From assembly GCF_037975245.1 (NCBI RefSeq), contig NC_092575.1, positions 16,890,310 to 16,950,309 of the forward strand: DNA of 60,000 nucleotides. Reading direction: 5' to 3'. The stretch comes from Apostichopus japonicus (lineage: Eukaryota; Echinodermata; Holothuroidea; Aspidochirotida; Stichopodidae). The notes under the pieces were generated by a model, which was not told where the DNA came from, did no database searches, and was given only the letters and a program-made list of their open reading frames with translations. The number at the start of each line of letters is the position of its first letter. Position 1 is the first letter of the stretch. Shown piece after piece: positions 34,211 to 46,992 of the stretch. The position numbers were made by a program, and so were the translations under genes.

Positions 34211-37200
34211 AATCATAAACTGAAAAAGCCTTCCATATGAGAAAGTAAACATTGCCTTAAATTTGTGGGACACATTTTCTGGACCTAAACTTTTATATCT
34301 ACCGAAATGAGGATCAGCCAACTGAATACGTTTAAAGCCACATAGATCTCTTAATTAGATTTATGGTTATCCAATTTAATATCTGATATTGAATATGTTC
34401 TGGCTTAGTCAGAAATACAACCCCCAACACAAAATATGGATGTAACTGTTTTATTGGATGTTATCATTCAGGCGATGAAATTCAGTGAGATCCCTGTCCT
34501 CAAACGAAAGCGAAAAAGCAAAATGTATAAAGATTCCTGAAAGTGGAGTAATACATGCTCCCAGTAAATTGAGTAAGAGGCTTTAATTACACAGAGCAGT
34601 TTAACCTCCATTTTATGGCTTTAATTTATCGTAAGAACTAATGAAAATAATATAAACACCTCTCAATAAATAGTTTCCATACACTTATAAGGATTTCTTT
34701 ATTTTCTAAAATGTCTAGCATAGCACAGAAACACATGATTGCTTTAACTATAATAACCAGCTGTGCATGCCAATGAACACTTAATTTGCATTTCATTTGC
34801 ATAATAAAAGTAACAGATTCTTTTACACTACTACGACAGCTCAATGATTGTAGAATATGGGTATCCAAATTACGTGTGAATATGCTGTAGCTTGGCTAAT
34901 TGGGAGACAAACTTAAAACCCAACACAAAATGGAGATGATCAATTAGCAATAATTATTGTGTTACACTAGTTTTTAGATCTTATTATATCTTGCCAATAA
35001 GTATATACCTTTTTTAGATGTAAATTTGAATCTCCTTTTGTGTTTATTTAAATTAGATAGCCTTTACCTTTTCTTCTGTATTCATCTCACACTTTGTCAT
35101 TTTCAGTTATTTTCTCTTTTCTTCTTACGTTATGATTAAGCTTCATTTAATTTCATTCTTTTTATAGTAGATTTCAATCATTTTAATCGTTTAATTAAAA
35201 TTGATAGATTTTGACTCCTCTAACATTCAATATGTAGGGATCCTATTCTCTATGAGATAATATTGACAGCAAACTGACAAATCCATATTTCAAAGATATG
35301 AAACCACAAAGATCTTTTCTTTTGATGAGGGAATAGCTAGGGAGGGGAAGGGGGTTAGGAGATGGATTGTAATGGGGATAGCTCTACTTGACATAATATC
35401 TTGAAATTATATAAATAATAACTTATTTGATAGCTGCTTTCTTACTTTCTTAATATCCTATGCGCATTGGTAATCTACAACGTTACATCTGCAATCTGTT
35501 ACATTTGCAACTACATGCATAGCTTCATTTGTTCTTGCTAAATTGTACAGGGTTATCTATCAAGATTCTATTGCCAATCTTTTATTAAAATATGCTACAG
35601 TACTCTTATTTCTAATTTCATGTGATGAAAGCATGAGCAAAACATGTTAATTTGAATACATGAATAGTCATATATTGACACAAGGTGCATGCCTTCACGT
35701 TATTTATGCTTATAATCACTATATCACACACAAAAAATTGCTTAATAGGGTTTGTTTGCAATTGTTTTGTAATGGGAGTAACATCCATAAATAGAAGAGG
35801 TACATAGGGTAACATCAACAGGAATGGCAGTGGCATACACAAGTGCTTGACCCCACAATCTTCAGTGGGAGGGGGGGATACCTTCAGGTTGCATCACTTT
35901 ATCACATTCAGTTGAGGAAGACTTTGACAGGACAACCTTGTGCATGTACCCACAAGGCAGGAGGTACACCAGCCTTCAATACATATTCTGAAGTCTCTCT
36001 TAGCACAATCTAGCATTTAAAACTAATGTATATTTGAAGGACCACTGGGCCACTCCCACCCTTTATGATAAACTCCCAGATCAGCCTCTGGACCTTCTAT
36101 CAAGGTTCATACCCTCAACTAAATCAGTCAGGGTGTGGAAGGGGGGAAGGGGAGATTTAGACTTTTTCCCCTGACTTTTGAAATTCTGTTTACACACCAC
36201 TGATGAGGGGGATGTCACAATAAAGACAAAAACAAAACAAATGTATTTAAACTTGGTTTTTTATTTTTAATAGATATACATCAGCCAGATTTCTCTGGTA
36301 ATGTAATATTGTTCAGAGTTCTTTCATATTTACTGTAGATATAATCTGAGAAATTCAAAATGCATTTGGTATTTTTATTTACAGTTAAGAGAAATTCTTC
36401 CCCCACCCCCCCCCCCCTTGCCCTTTATTTTTTCAAAAAGGAGAAATTGTAGAAGGAAAAAGTAGGGATGACTTTGTTGGAAACAAAACAAGGAGAAAGA
36501 GGACTTGTACAATATTATGGACAGTCTGGTACATTGTGAATCTGTGATGTTACCACAACATTCCTACTACTAAACATTGGTGAGATTAGATTCAAACGAA
36601 TAAATCATCAGATGTAAGTTTTTGGTTTTCTCGTCAAGTATTAAAGTATATATAATATATTATGTATCAAAACTGTTGCCATCACAAGCTCATAGATATA
36701 ATTAAGTAAACAATTAACATTTTATATTCTTTCCTTGCTGGACACACACAAATTAACATCAGCTAACAAACTTAACAAAGGGAGAACAACTTAACCCTTG
36801 CTTTGAAATTCACTTTGAATTTCTGTTCGGATTTTTCGCTGTCAATAGATTCATCACAATCTCACTGACAACCAGGTCCAAATTTAGTTTGGAGGGGGCC
36901 CAGCACCAAGCAAATGTAGGGCCCATTTAGCATATTAACCTATGAATTAAACAAATTTGCCCATGATAGTGTTTGGTATTTCTTTTACAATATCATTTAC
37001 AAATACATCTCATGTATTCAATAGTTCCTATCATGCACAACATATATATCTCTTATCCAACCGTCCTCATAAGATGGCAATTTTAAATACTGAAATACAT
37101 GGGGTGCCCCTTCAACATAGGGGGCCCAGGGTTGAGACCCCTGCACTAAATGTGGGCTATATATGCACTTGATATTGAGAACTTACATTGCATTATAAAA

Positions 37201-38230
37201 GCTTACATTGCAAATGGTAAAATATATACACATAGATGTTGTTTTTTTTATAGTTTATGTACACACAATACAATAATGAAAACAGACTAGCACACATAGT
37301 AAATACAAAACAAGGCACTATTCTTGAAGAACTTTTGTAACACCTTAAAGTCATTCATAAAAGAAAGAAAATGGAGGTTCACATAAAAAGTTAGAAACGG
37401 GAAGTTTTGAAGAGTTCCCTCTGTTCATAAAATTTATACCAACAGGTATTCCAGTACATAACCACTTTTTGGTGAATGGAAACCTTAAAAAAAAACTTGT
37501 AATTTACTATAAAGTAATACTACTAAATACTACTTAAGTGTAGTAGTACTACTTAAAATGTAATACTACTAATACTGTAATAATGAAATACTACTAAAAT
37601 ACTACTAAAGTGTTATAATACTACTATAAAGTGTAATAAACTATGTAAGTTTTTAATCAACAGGCACATAGTGCTATATAAATAAACAGTGTGCATGGAA
37701 GATGGAGCCTCGTGCACCCACCACCACCCCCCCCACATCCCCTTGCTCTGCCAGTCTTTTGTCACATGATATGGTTCAGCCTCTGTGCTAACAGTTTTTC
37801 TTTTCTTTAACAAGCCTGTGTTAAATTGCAGCTGAGAATAAGAAATTCACAAGTTAATAACAACGGAATTCATTCAAGAAAGATTTTAACATACCATATA
37901 AAGTTTCAATACTTATAACATTCTTATTAGTCATCAGGTACCCAAAGATGTTTGTTGGTACTTGTTACTCTCACCACAGCCTCCTCTGTCAACTTTTTCT
38001 TGCCACCAATGTTGACAGTACAGAAATTAATTTACAAGTCAAAACTAAAATCAGTTTACTGAGTATCTATTTTACCGTCCTAAGCCATAATGAAATGAAG
38101 TAAAGGACACCAATATGTTTACTTTATAACACTTTATAACATCCATCAAGACATCTTCTAAATATATTTGTTTACTTAAAATTACATCTAACCTCTGTTA
38201 CATGTTATTAGATATTATTAAGCATGAAAG
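34211..38230. other. Intergenic DNA between convergent genes
   Basis: No supported exon. It contains a G-rich run (about 35335-35360), a C-run (36395-36418) and a TACTACTAAA-type array (37515-37640). Part may be 3' UTR of the minus-strand coiled-coil gene, since AATAAA on that strand occurs near 36424, but this is not shown. Confidence 0.45.
37515..37640. repeat. TACTACTAAA-type low-complexity array
   Basis: Imperfect AATACTACTAAA and AGTGTAATA units repeat about ten times. Confidence 0.7.
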
Positions 38231-38735
38231 ACATTGGTTAGCTTCACCAAAGATAACTTGGTTAGCTTCACCGAAGTTAACTTGGTTAGCTTCACTGAAG
38301 TTAACTTGCATAGCTTCACCAAAGATAACTAGCATAGCTTCACCAAAGATTACTTGGTTAGCTTCACCAAAGATAACTTGGTTAGCTTCACCGAAGTTAA
38401 CTTGCATCGCTTCACTTAAGATAACTTGGTTAACTTCACTGAAGTTAACTTGATAAGCTTCACCAACGATAACTTGGTTAGCTTCACCAAAGATAACTTG
38501 GTTAACTTCACTGAAGTTTACTTGCATAGCTTCAACAAAGTTAACTTGGTTAGCTTCACCAACGATAACTTGGTTAGGTTCACCAAAGATAACTTGGTTA
38601 GATTCACCAAAGATAACTTGGTTAGCTTCACCAAAGATAACTTGGTTAGCTTGACCACAGTTTACTTGGTTAGTTTCACAGAAGCTGACTTGGTTAGCTT
38701 CACTGAAGTTAAATTGTTTAGCTTCAAGTAACTGA
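38231..38735. repeat. 24-bp minisatellite, about 20 copies
   Basis: The unit is AACTTGGTTAGCTTCACCAA plus AGAT, with CCGAAGTT and CATAGC variants. Because 24 is a multiple of three, long frames stay open on both strands. On the minus strand this gives an eight-residue repeat of the type NQVIFGEA. The array starts about 90 bp downstream of the coiled-coil gene stop and so probably lies in its 3' UTR. Confidence 0.9.
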
Positions 38736-38826
38736 ACTTGGATACCTTCTCTGAATATCATCTTGTTTAGAAAGCTTAACTTTTATAGCTGCTACTGAAT
38801 TAAAGGCACTGCATGGACATTGATAA

Positions 38827-41800
38827 TCACTTCTTACGTGTACTTCTGCTTCCAGCATCTTGATTTTGTTGAAATTGAACAAGGAGAATATCCTGGGGGG
38901 AAAAGTAATAAAAAAATATATAAAAATCACTTTAATATTTATTTATGCAATATTATTTAATAAATCTGAATTTGAAGAAATGTTTCCAAAATTGAATCTA
39001 ACTGAAATTATATTTAAAAAAAAAGTAATTGAAAGTTGAAGGTTGACAGTCTTGTATGAGGCTAATGCCTCCTCACATGACTTTACAACTAATTCATGGT
39101 CTCAGTTGTACCAAAAAAGTTGGTGACACAAAACTTTGAAACAAACAATTTATTTGTCCTAATTTATACTTTCTTATACAACATAAATACAAATATCTTG
39201 TATTCATTGCCGTAATCTTGCTTATCACAGCTTCTGTTGTAATTTTCAATGTATGGAACAGATAATCAGTTTTATAAACTGCTTTTTTTACATTAACCAT
39301 TTTTTAAAATTTTCATAACTGTTTTTTTTTTCCTTTTTTAAAAATTATTATATTTTTAAGCAGAGGATCGAGTATCCTTGATACAGAAATACATCTCAAA
39401 GAAACAAATCGCAAATTTAAGACTGCAAAAAGAGAGAGATTAAGTTTGGGTTCGTGGCAATCATGAAGGACTGTCTCTTCATGACAATCGAAACCAGTAG
39501 CATAAAACTATTAAGTGGAATGACCATCCCTCTTGACCGGTACATGGAGAGACATAAACAAGGAGGCTACTAACTGAAAGAGTTCGGAAGGGTTATTAGG
39601 AAAGGAGATGTTAAGGCTGGCCAAAAAAAGAAATGTAACACACGATATGCTAAGGTTTTCTTATTTCAAACTCTTCAGTAGGTTAATGAAATACAATTGA
39701 GGCTGCAACTGATGACATGGAATGTTTATATCCATTTCTTTCCCTCAGCAAAGAATTGAGTCTTCTTAGTATACCTGGCATAGTGTTACTTACTGTCGAT
39801 TAGTTAAATACCATTTTGGTCTGATATCTATTTAATTTATCTGACAGCAGCATTTAACATCGCAGTTTAAATTCCTGCTACATGATTTCATTTTCATAGG
39901 AAATTTACCCTCATTATGTATTCATATCCTCCCTCTCTCCACATACTTCCCTGTACCCCCCTCCCACATCCCCCACCCCTTCCCTCCCCTCCCCTCCCAA
40001 TTTCCACCAACACAAACATAGAGAAGATTAGTTAGAATTTAGGGAAGAAAGTTGTCAAATTGAGTATAAACACCAGTTCTATTAGTAAAGCCACTACAAT
40101 TGAAGTAAAAAGCATTCTAACAGGAAGTTTTAAATTATATAAATGCAATGCAGGTGAAGCAAATATGACCTCTATCTTTTCCAAGAAATTTAAAATCTAA
40201 ACTATGATTTTGTAGCTTTTGATCACCTTGACACCTTCATTCGATTACTGAAAACTTTGAATCGGGGTCGTCACTTTACTACCTTTGCAGCTCCCGACCC
40301 CTCCCCTGGGCAACTTTTTATTTTGTCATATTTAATCTTGAAGGGCTGCTAGTGAGAATGAAAACTTCAATACATCCAGCAACACTTTGACATGTCAAGT
40401 TAAGGGCAATCCATAAACAAAATTTCACTCTTATGAAATTCTGTTTTAAATCATAAAAATTCAGGTTGCTATGTTAATTCAATTAACACTGGACTAATTT
40501 TAAGGAAAGCTCATATCATAAAACTGTCACTATTACACCGATGCTGAGACTTTGAAATTTGCATAATAGACCCCATTTAGAGGTCATAAAAGGTGGGGGG
40601 GGGAGGGGGGTTAATCAGCCCTAGCAGGGAAAAGTTAAAATTAATAACTGAAAAGAGCAAACAAAGAGAAGAAATTTATAGTAATAAATTGGTAGAATAC
40701 AAAATCCAAAGGAAAGAGTGGTATTCTCACCATGCAAATGCTGCATGGCCTTACGGGGCTTTATTCACTAAGTCAGCGCACTGTCGTAGAATAGCCTAAC
40801 AAATATAAACAAGTATGAAGAAGGTGTTTAAAGGATTGGTTCAGTTGTCATACATGTTTATGTTATATGAAAAGAGGACAATAAAAGAAACACAATAGTG
40901 TAAAACTGTTCAAATATCTTTTTCGGTTTAAGAGATATTCAAGTGTAAAGTTTTATCAGATTGTGTAGAAACTGCTGAAATCTGACTAGCTGTGATGTCA
41001 CATCCTCACATTCCTGAAAAGTCTTTGCCTTTTTTTTCTCTAAATATTTTGTGAGATTTCATGACTTTCAACCAAAAGATATGTCAGGAGATCTCATATT
41101 TGTCAAAGGAAGTATTTGAGATTAAACATCTGAAGAATTTTTGATTATATTATATTCAAATGTGTTAAAAAATGTAAATACTTTTTAAAGAAATATATTC
41201 ACACATGTTAAGGAAGTGAGGATGTGACATCACACCCTCACAGTTAGTCTTTCTACACCAGCCATTTTCAAAGAAATTTTGATATCTTCAAAGTGTCATA
41301 TCTCCTTAACAGAGCATGCTATCATGGTAGTTTCTTCACTGTTCTTTTTGTCTTTTTGTGCTCTTTCATGAAAAATAGACATGTCAAACACCTGAACCAA
41401 TCCTTTAATGCTAATTTACGAATGGCAAGAATGCTGTGTCTAGCTGACATACTGTGGCAACAGCCAAACACTGAAGAGAAACCCAGGTATTTTTGTATTT
41501 ATAGAAAAGAAATTCTGCATTTTCTGTGCAAACATCATGAATATTTCATTACTTAAATGACTTTAAAGGTATCAGATACCCACAAATATCACCATAGTTC
41601 ATGTATGAAATTGAAAGACATTTTTTTCTTATCATGCAATATTTCATGAAGAATGTAGCAACTGAGATGACATTTAGAAATTTGGTTATAAAAGCCCAAC
41701 TTTGTGAATCGTTGAATTACAGTGCTAGTTGTTGACCATATAAAAAATAAAACACCGATAGGAGGTTTTAACAGTGAGAAACTCTTTATTTCAAATGTAT

Positions 41801-44800
41801 TCTGTGTTGTTTGTAGCCAAGATCATGTATGTACAGTATTTATTCCCTTTCCAAGGACTTACAAGTGATAACTCACTTAACGTGACTTCGCCACGATCAC
41901 ACAGTTACAATAATCTTGATGTATGGGGACTGGGGTTGAAAGTGAATCAAGTTGTTTGGTTTTCATATCCAGGGTCTTATCTTGGGTGACTTTTCTTACA
42001 TAGTATCTTGTAACTGTTGGTATATTGTCCTTAACAAGTAACAGATATTACAGTTGTGTGACAAAAACTTTGTATCCGAATAAAAATTGGTTACTAACGC
42101 TCTAATTTGTTAGGAGCAGCTAAACGTCAGTACATACCCCAGACAAACCATTTGAACATAGCAGGAATGATTGGTATCCAAATTATTTGTAAATCATATC
42201 ACACGACTCGGTCAGAATGGATGGTGCAAGACAAAACGCAGCTTTGGATATTGCAAAGTACAATGAGCAGGGATGTGCCCACGCTGGGCGGTACTGGGCG
42301 GCCCCGCCCAGCACTAAAATTTACAGCCCAGCACTGTCTTAAAAATCGTAAATCCTGCCCAGCAATATTTTCATCTCAAATCCTGACATTCCTAACAATA
42401 TATTCAACATAAATTGGGCTTAGCCTATGCCAAAATCATACAGACTATTATGCATCAGTTACGCATGCGAGAAACATTACTTACGGCTCTCAATCGGTCC
42501 CTTGTAAAATCTCTTTGAAAACAAACTAATAATTTTTACCAGGTACCTAATATATTTCACTAAAAAAAAAATTAAAAATGTAAATTGTTAGCAAACCTAG
42601 TACTTGTGGTGTATGTGCTTTTAAAAAAGCTACACAAGTGCCAGCATTTGGCATCTGAGCACCTTCAAAAATCAGTATAACCGGCACTCAGGAAATCCTG
42701 GGCACATCCCTGACCGAGGAATCTGGCCTATTCTCGAGACCTTGAAAACTCACCTGCTGCATCAACTGTTTTTCAAATTTCTTGCAGACCGTCATCAGTT
42801 CTTTGATGGATATTTCCTGCTCTGCTATCTTTCTGTCCCGTTTGACTATATCCTGCTTCAGTAGGTCACACCTTTCACATTGGTTGTTTCTCAGAAGAGA
42901 TTTGAGCTTGATCTTCAAGGTCATAGCTTCTTCCGATACTTTCCCCAATTCCTTTGTCAGCTCTTCTAGTTGCTGTTGCCTCTCCCTGTGTAAAGAGATG
43001 CCAAGATGGGATTCCAAGGAAAAGGCATAAATTATGAGTGACAGATTATTACACTTATTACTCTGAACTTAAGAATTCCTGAAAATATCAAGAATGGGAC
43101 CCTGAAACTTTCTGGATGACTCTTAATTGGAAAGAAGAAAATAAATATAAACTGAGTTATGTGCCAACTATGATGAACTGCCCTCAAAGTATCTTTTAAA
43201 ACTCTTCCTTACTCTTCTCTTATCCACTAAAATTATAGTAATTCTTTTTTCCATTTTAAGCATGCCCCGAATGTGATTAAATGTCAACCGTTTTAAAAAA
43301 AATATTTTTTCTTTTATCTTGTTCACATTTATACCATGAGTTGTCTTTGAGAAATCCAACCATCTGTTTCTTCATCTTTTCAATCCTCTCATCTCTCTCT
43401 TTGACTTCCCTGACTTTCTCCTCTTGAAGATCTTTCAGTTTCTCTTCATACTGTTGAAACAATTAAATGAAACAATTAAATGAAAACAATTAAATGATGA
43501 TATTATGCACAGTTTAAAAATATGATTCAGCATACGTGATTAAGAGCATATATGCTGTTCTAACTCTCATCCCCTTGCCATTCACTACCAACCCCACCTC
43601 ACAACCCCCTCCCCCCCACCCCAACCTCACCCCCACCTTTTGACTTTCTCTGTAATTAATGATGTTCCTTCCCTGGACAACATTCTTGACTTTACCAACG
43701 AGTCTCTGATAAGTAATATTTTCTTTAAATGTAGGTAACTACGAAAGTAACGCACTAAGTAGTATTGTAGAATTTGTTATCGCAAATACTTTAACAGTAC
43801 GTACAGCATGATCGTAAGAGCAATCTCCAATAACAAAATGATCCAAGAAGGAAAACCCAAGCATTACTTTTCTTACATCAAGTCTGTGGCCATGTGATCA
43901 TGATCATTGGTTTGTGTACAGTGTAGGGTCACAATTCCCATGGCAACAACATGATCGTAGCTGAACCACCGATAGGCCTCTCGTATCGTTGGTTGGGACT
44001 TACTCTGGTCTTGATTTCTTGCATGCTTTCCTCGTGCTTCCTCTTCAGCTCTTCCACAAACTCATTTTTCTCCTGCAATTCCTGAGAGATCCCCTTCAAC
44101 TTATCCTTTGTAACAATATGATCAGCCTGTTCTTCTTCATACAATTTCTTATATTGTTCCTCCTATCGATTGGAAAAAGTTTTTAAAAAAAAAATCCAAT
44201 TGTCGATGGCAATTTTTTTTTTCTAAATTTATTAAATTATTGATATCATGTGGAATGACAATCTGAAGTGTGACGATTGTGGCACGATCAATAATTTACA
44301 ATTTTGGAAATCGCCAATAACTTAATACATTACTCACTTCGTACACGTAGCGTGATACATCACATTCACTTCGGTCATTACGATAACTGAGAGATATTCA
44401 AACTGGAACAGGTTTTTATATCTAACGTACTAAATAGAGGTAGTTTTGCAGTGAAATATCAGTCAGAAATGACATGCGGTATATTTAAACAGGAATAGCT
44501 ATTTATATCTATAATACTAACAGAGGAACAATTGAAATTTTGGCCTGCTTTATTGTTAATTGCTACAATCCCTATATCTCTGCTTTTCACACTAGTTACG
44601 GCCGATCGCATCACATGGATTTACTTTACAAACATAAAATGGCTGTATATCAAACTATTTTCACACTTGCTACCTAAGAACTAAAACCTTTCTGCCAGAT
44701 TGGAATTCAGTGCTGTGAGGTGTTTGTGCATGTTTAGTGTTGGTTTTACTATTTGTAATGACCTCACTTCCTGAGTTATGTAATGCAAACACCGGGGTCT

Positions 44801-46992
44801 TATACTGACCCTTAATACCCTTAACACTGTATATATACATGCCAAGAAAGTGCCCATTAGCCAACTTGCAAGCCTTGGGAGCACACTCTGTTTGCATAAG
44901 ACTTGCATTTATCATGAGCTGAGCTCTCTCTCAGGTGGAGAAATTAGTGACAGAACGGCTAATGAACAAATTCTTGTCATGGGCATGTAGAACTATATTT
45001 GTAAATCTCATAACGAGAATAAGTCCATTAACCATAGGTTGCATTTTTCAGCTCTCTCGACCTCAACTTAATGAAACTTTATCTCTCCTGCAAACAGACT
45101 GGTTAGTTTGGAAGAGGTTGAATTGTTCACACCTTGCCATGTCTGTCTTGATCTGATAGTGATTTGACTACTAGCTGTGTGATGAGTTGCATAATAGACA
45201 AATAGGCAGCTCAACTAAGGTGCGAAAAGATGGGACTGATCACTCAGCTAACCAACTGGAAAAAACCCTGCCGTTCAGTACAAACGGCGGATTTTTGGAT
45301 GCAACCTATAGCTAATGGACACTTTCGCGGCATGTGAACTAACTACAGTAAGAGGTAGGAGATCACTCACGATTTCTGCCAGCTTTTGGTTGATTGATGC
45401 GAGGTCTGCATCTCGACTCTTGACATCCTGTTTCAACTGCTCGATTATTTTCTGCAGAGACTGAATTTTGTTCTTTGACTGCTTCTCCCGGGTCTGTCAA
45501 ATTAAGCAAAGGGTCAAACATTCGTCTCATTTCGTGCAACGTTTAAATCACGATGTGAAGTCACAACATAAGTGTTAAGAAAGAAATAGAAATAATCAAT
45601 CATAATAAAAAAAATTAAAGATCAAAATGCTCATGTAGATTTAGATGAAGAAACTCTTACCAGAAGATTGATTGGATTGATGTTAATATATTCTTTTGGC
45701 TGATAATTTAATGTTTGAAAAGGGCACAAAACAAAAATTTCATTAGAGAATGGACCTACTAAGAACTCAAATGGATTACTTTAGAGAAAAGTTTTTTGGA
45801 CAAATAAAAAAAATGTGCAGGAGGGATATGGGGTTGTGAGAGTATAAAATCAATAGGTAAATGGCTGTCAGGAAACATTTGAGCTGAACTATCTCCTACC
45901 CCAATCATCATAGCAATTTCTAACAACATACAGTCCCTTTAACAGACTCTCATACTAGTGTTTTTTTAAAAAAAATACAATACCTGTAATTCTTTTATAT
46001 CTTCAACCAATTTACTATTGGCATTTTCTGGCTTTGATGTCACTGGTCGAGGTGTTGCTCTCTGGGGGGTATCATTCCGTTCTATACTCTTCGTAATGAA
46101 ACTGGGCAGCCCCATACTGTCACCTTGAACCATAAGTTGGTGTTCCTATAAAGAAGATTGGAAAAGTTGTGGTTAATAGAAAAAAGAAGTCAGTCAAACT
46201 TGAAATCTCTACAGCATGGATCTTGTGGGTGACGACAGAAAATTAATATTTGTTCTACAAGCGTTCTTTCACATAATTAATAGCTCAACTTAACCCCTCC
46301 TTCAGATAATTGAAACACTTGTGACACAATTATATAGGTTTAAGACAGTTAACATCATTCCATTCGCACATTTTAAGTCACTGCGAAAGGTGCATTGTGG
46401 GAAACATCATTAATGAACTTACACAGTGTATAAAGGAAATGAATGCAGAGGGTCTAACTGACAAGTATCAATAAGTTGACAAATTTATGCGAGTATTTTA
46501 ATTCATTCGCATTTTAAAGTCCAGTTGATGCCCCACCAACTGACTTATTCAAACCTTAGTTGGTGTTGATCCATATGACAAATTCTTTGCTCGGTGGTAC
46601 GGGTCAGTCAGGGACTCAGGGGGCAAAATCCTTGCGCATTGTGCATAACCTATGGTCATGGTCATATTGCAGGTTATATCTTTGCCATTTTCAAATTAAA
46701 TTACACTGAGTTTAGAAAAGATTTATTCATGATAGAAAATGAATCAAGCTTCACCTAAACTTCACCTTTTGTCTATCAAGGGAAGTATTGAGCATTTCCT
46801 TTGAAGAAAAACAACCTCTTAACATGTGATTAAGTGTACAGCAAGAGAGGTATGCATATGATGGAAACACTTTACCACAAAATACTGTCTGCTAGAGTCG
46901 TTCACAGCTCTGGTAAGAGGTGGAAAGACTGTCCCTTTCACTTTAACATTTCCAAGAGTTCTTGAGCCTGAGTGTCCTCTTGGAGATGTCAT
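38827..46992 (-). CDS. Coiled-coil protein of 324 residues, seven exons
   Basis: Exons in transcript order: 46992-46876, 46145-45984, 45493-45371, 44162-44004, 43450-43335, 42985-42754, 38892-38827; all GT-AG with consistent phases, stop TGA 38829-38827. The ATG at 46992 has an in-frame TAG nine bases upstream. Residues 1-80 are non-helical with Pro, Ser and Arg (MTSPRGHSGSR, FPPLTRAVNDSSRQYF). About 85-300 is nearly continuous heptad-type coiled coil rich in Glu, Lys, Gln and Leu, with a C-X2-C near residue 265 (NNQCERCDLL); the C-terminus is basic (RSTRKK). I do not recognise the family; centrosome/cilium-type structural proteins look like this. The last exon is separated by a 3.9-kb intron and is less certain. 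Its start may instead be an internal exon of an extended CCDC62. Confidence 0.78.
40832..41404. mobile_element. Foldback MITE copy 2, TTAA/TA flanked
   Basis: Same ends and order as 27914-28491, with a few indels and substitutions. Flanking TTAA is at 40828-40831 and 41405-41408. It lies in the last, long intron of the minus-strand coiled-coil gene. Confidence 0.85.
42268..42712. mobile_element. TIR element (CAGGGATGTGCCCA), hAT-like
   Basis: The left end CAGGGATGTGCCCA and the right end TGGGCACATCCCTG are perfect 14-bp inverted repeats about 445 bp apart. CAGGG is typical of hAT termini, but the flanking eight bases do not match convincingly, so the target duplication has decayed. The right end stops 41 bp short of the donor of the coiled-coil exon at 42754. 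Confidence 0.75.

Noticed and set aside
38198-38761. 187-codon minus-strand ORF with NQVIFGEA-type repeats as a repeat protein
   Set aside because: It is a 24-bp minisatellite open in several frames, and the preceding coiled-coil exon terminates at 38827 in another frame.
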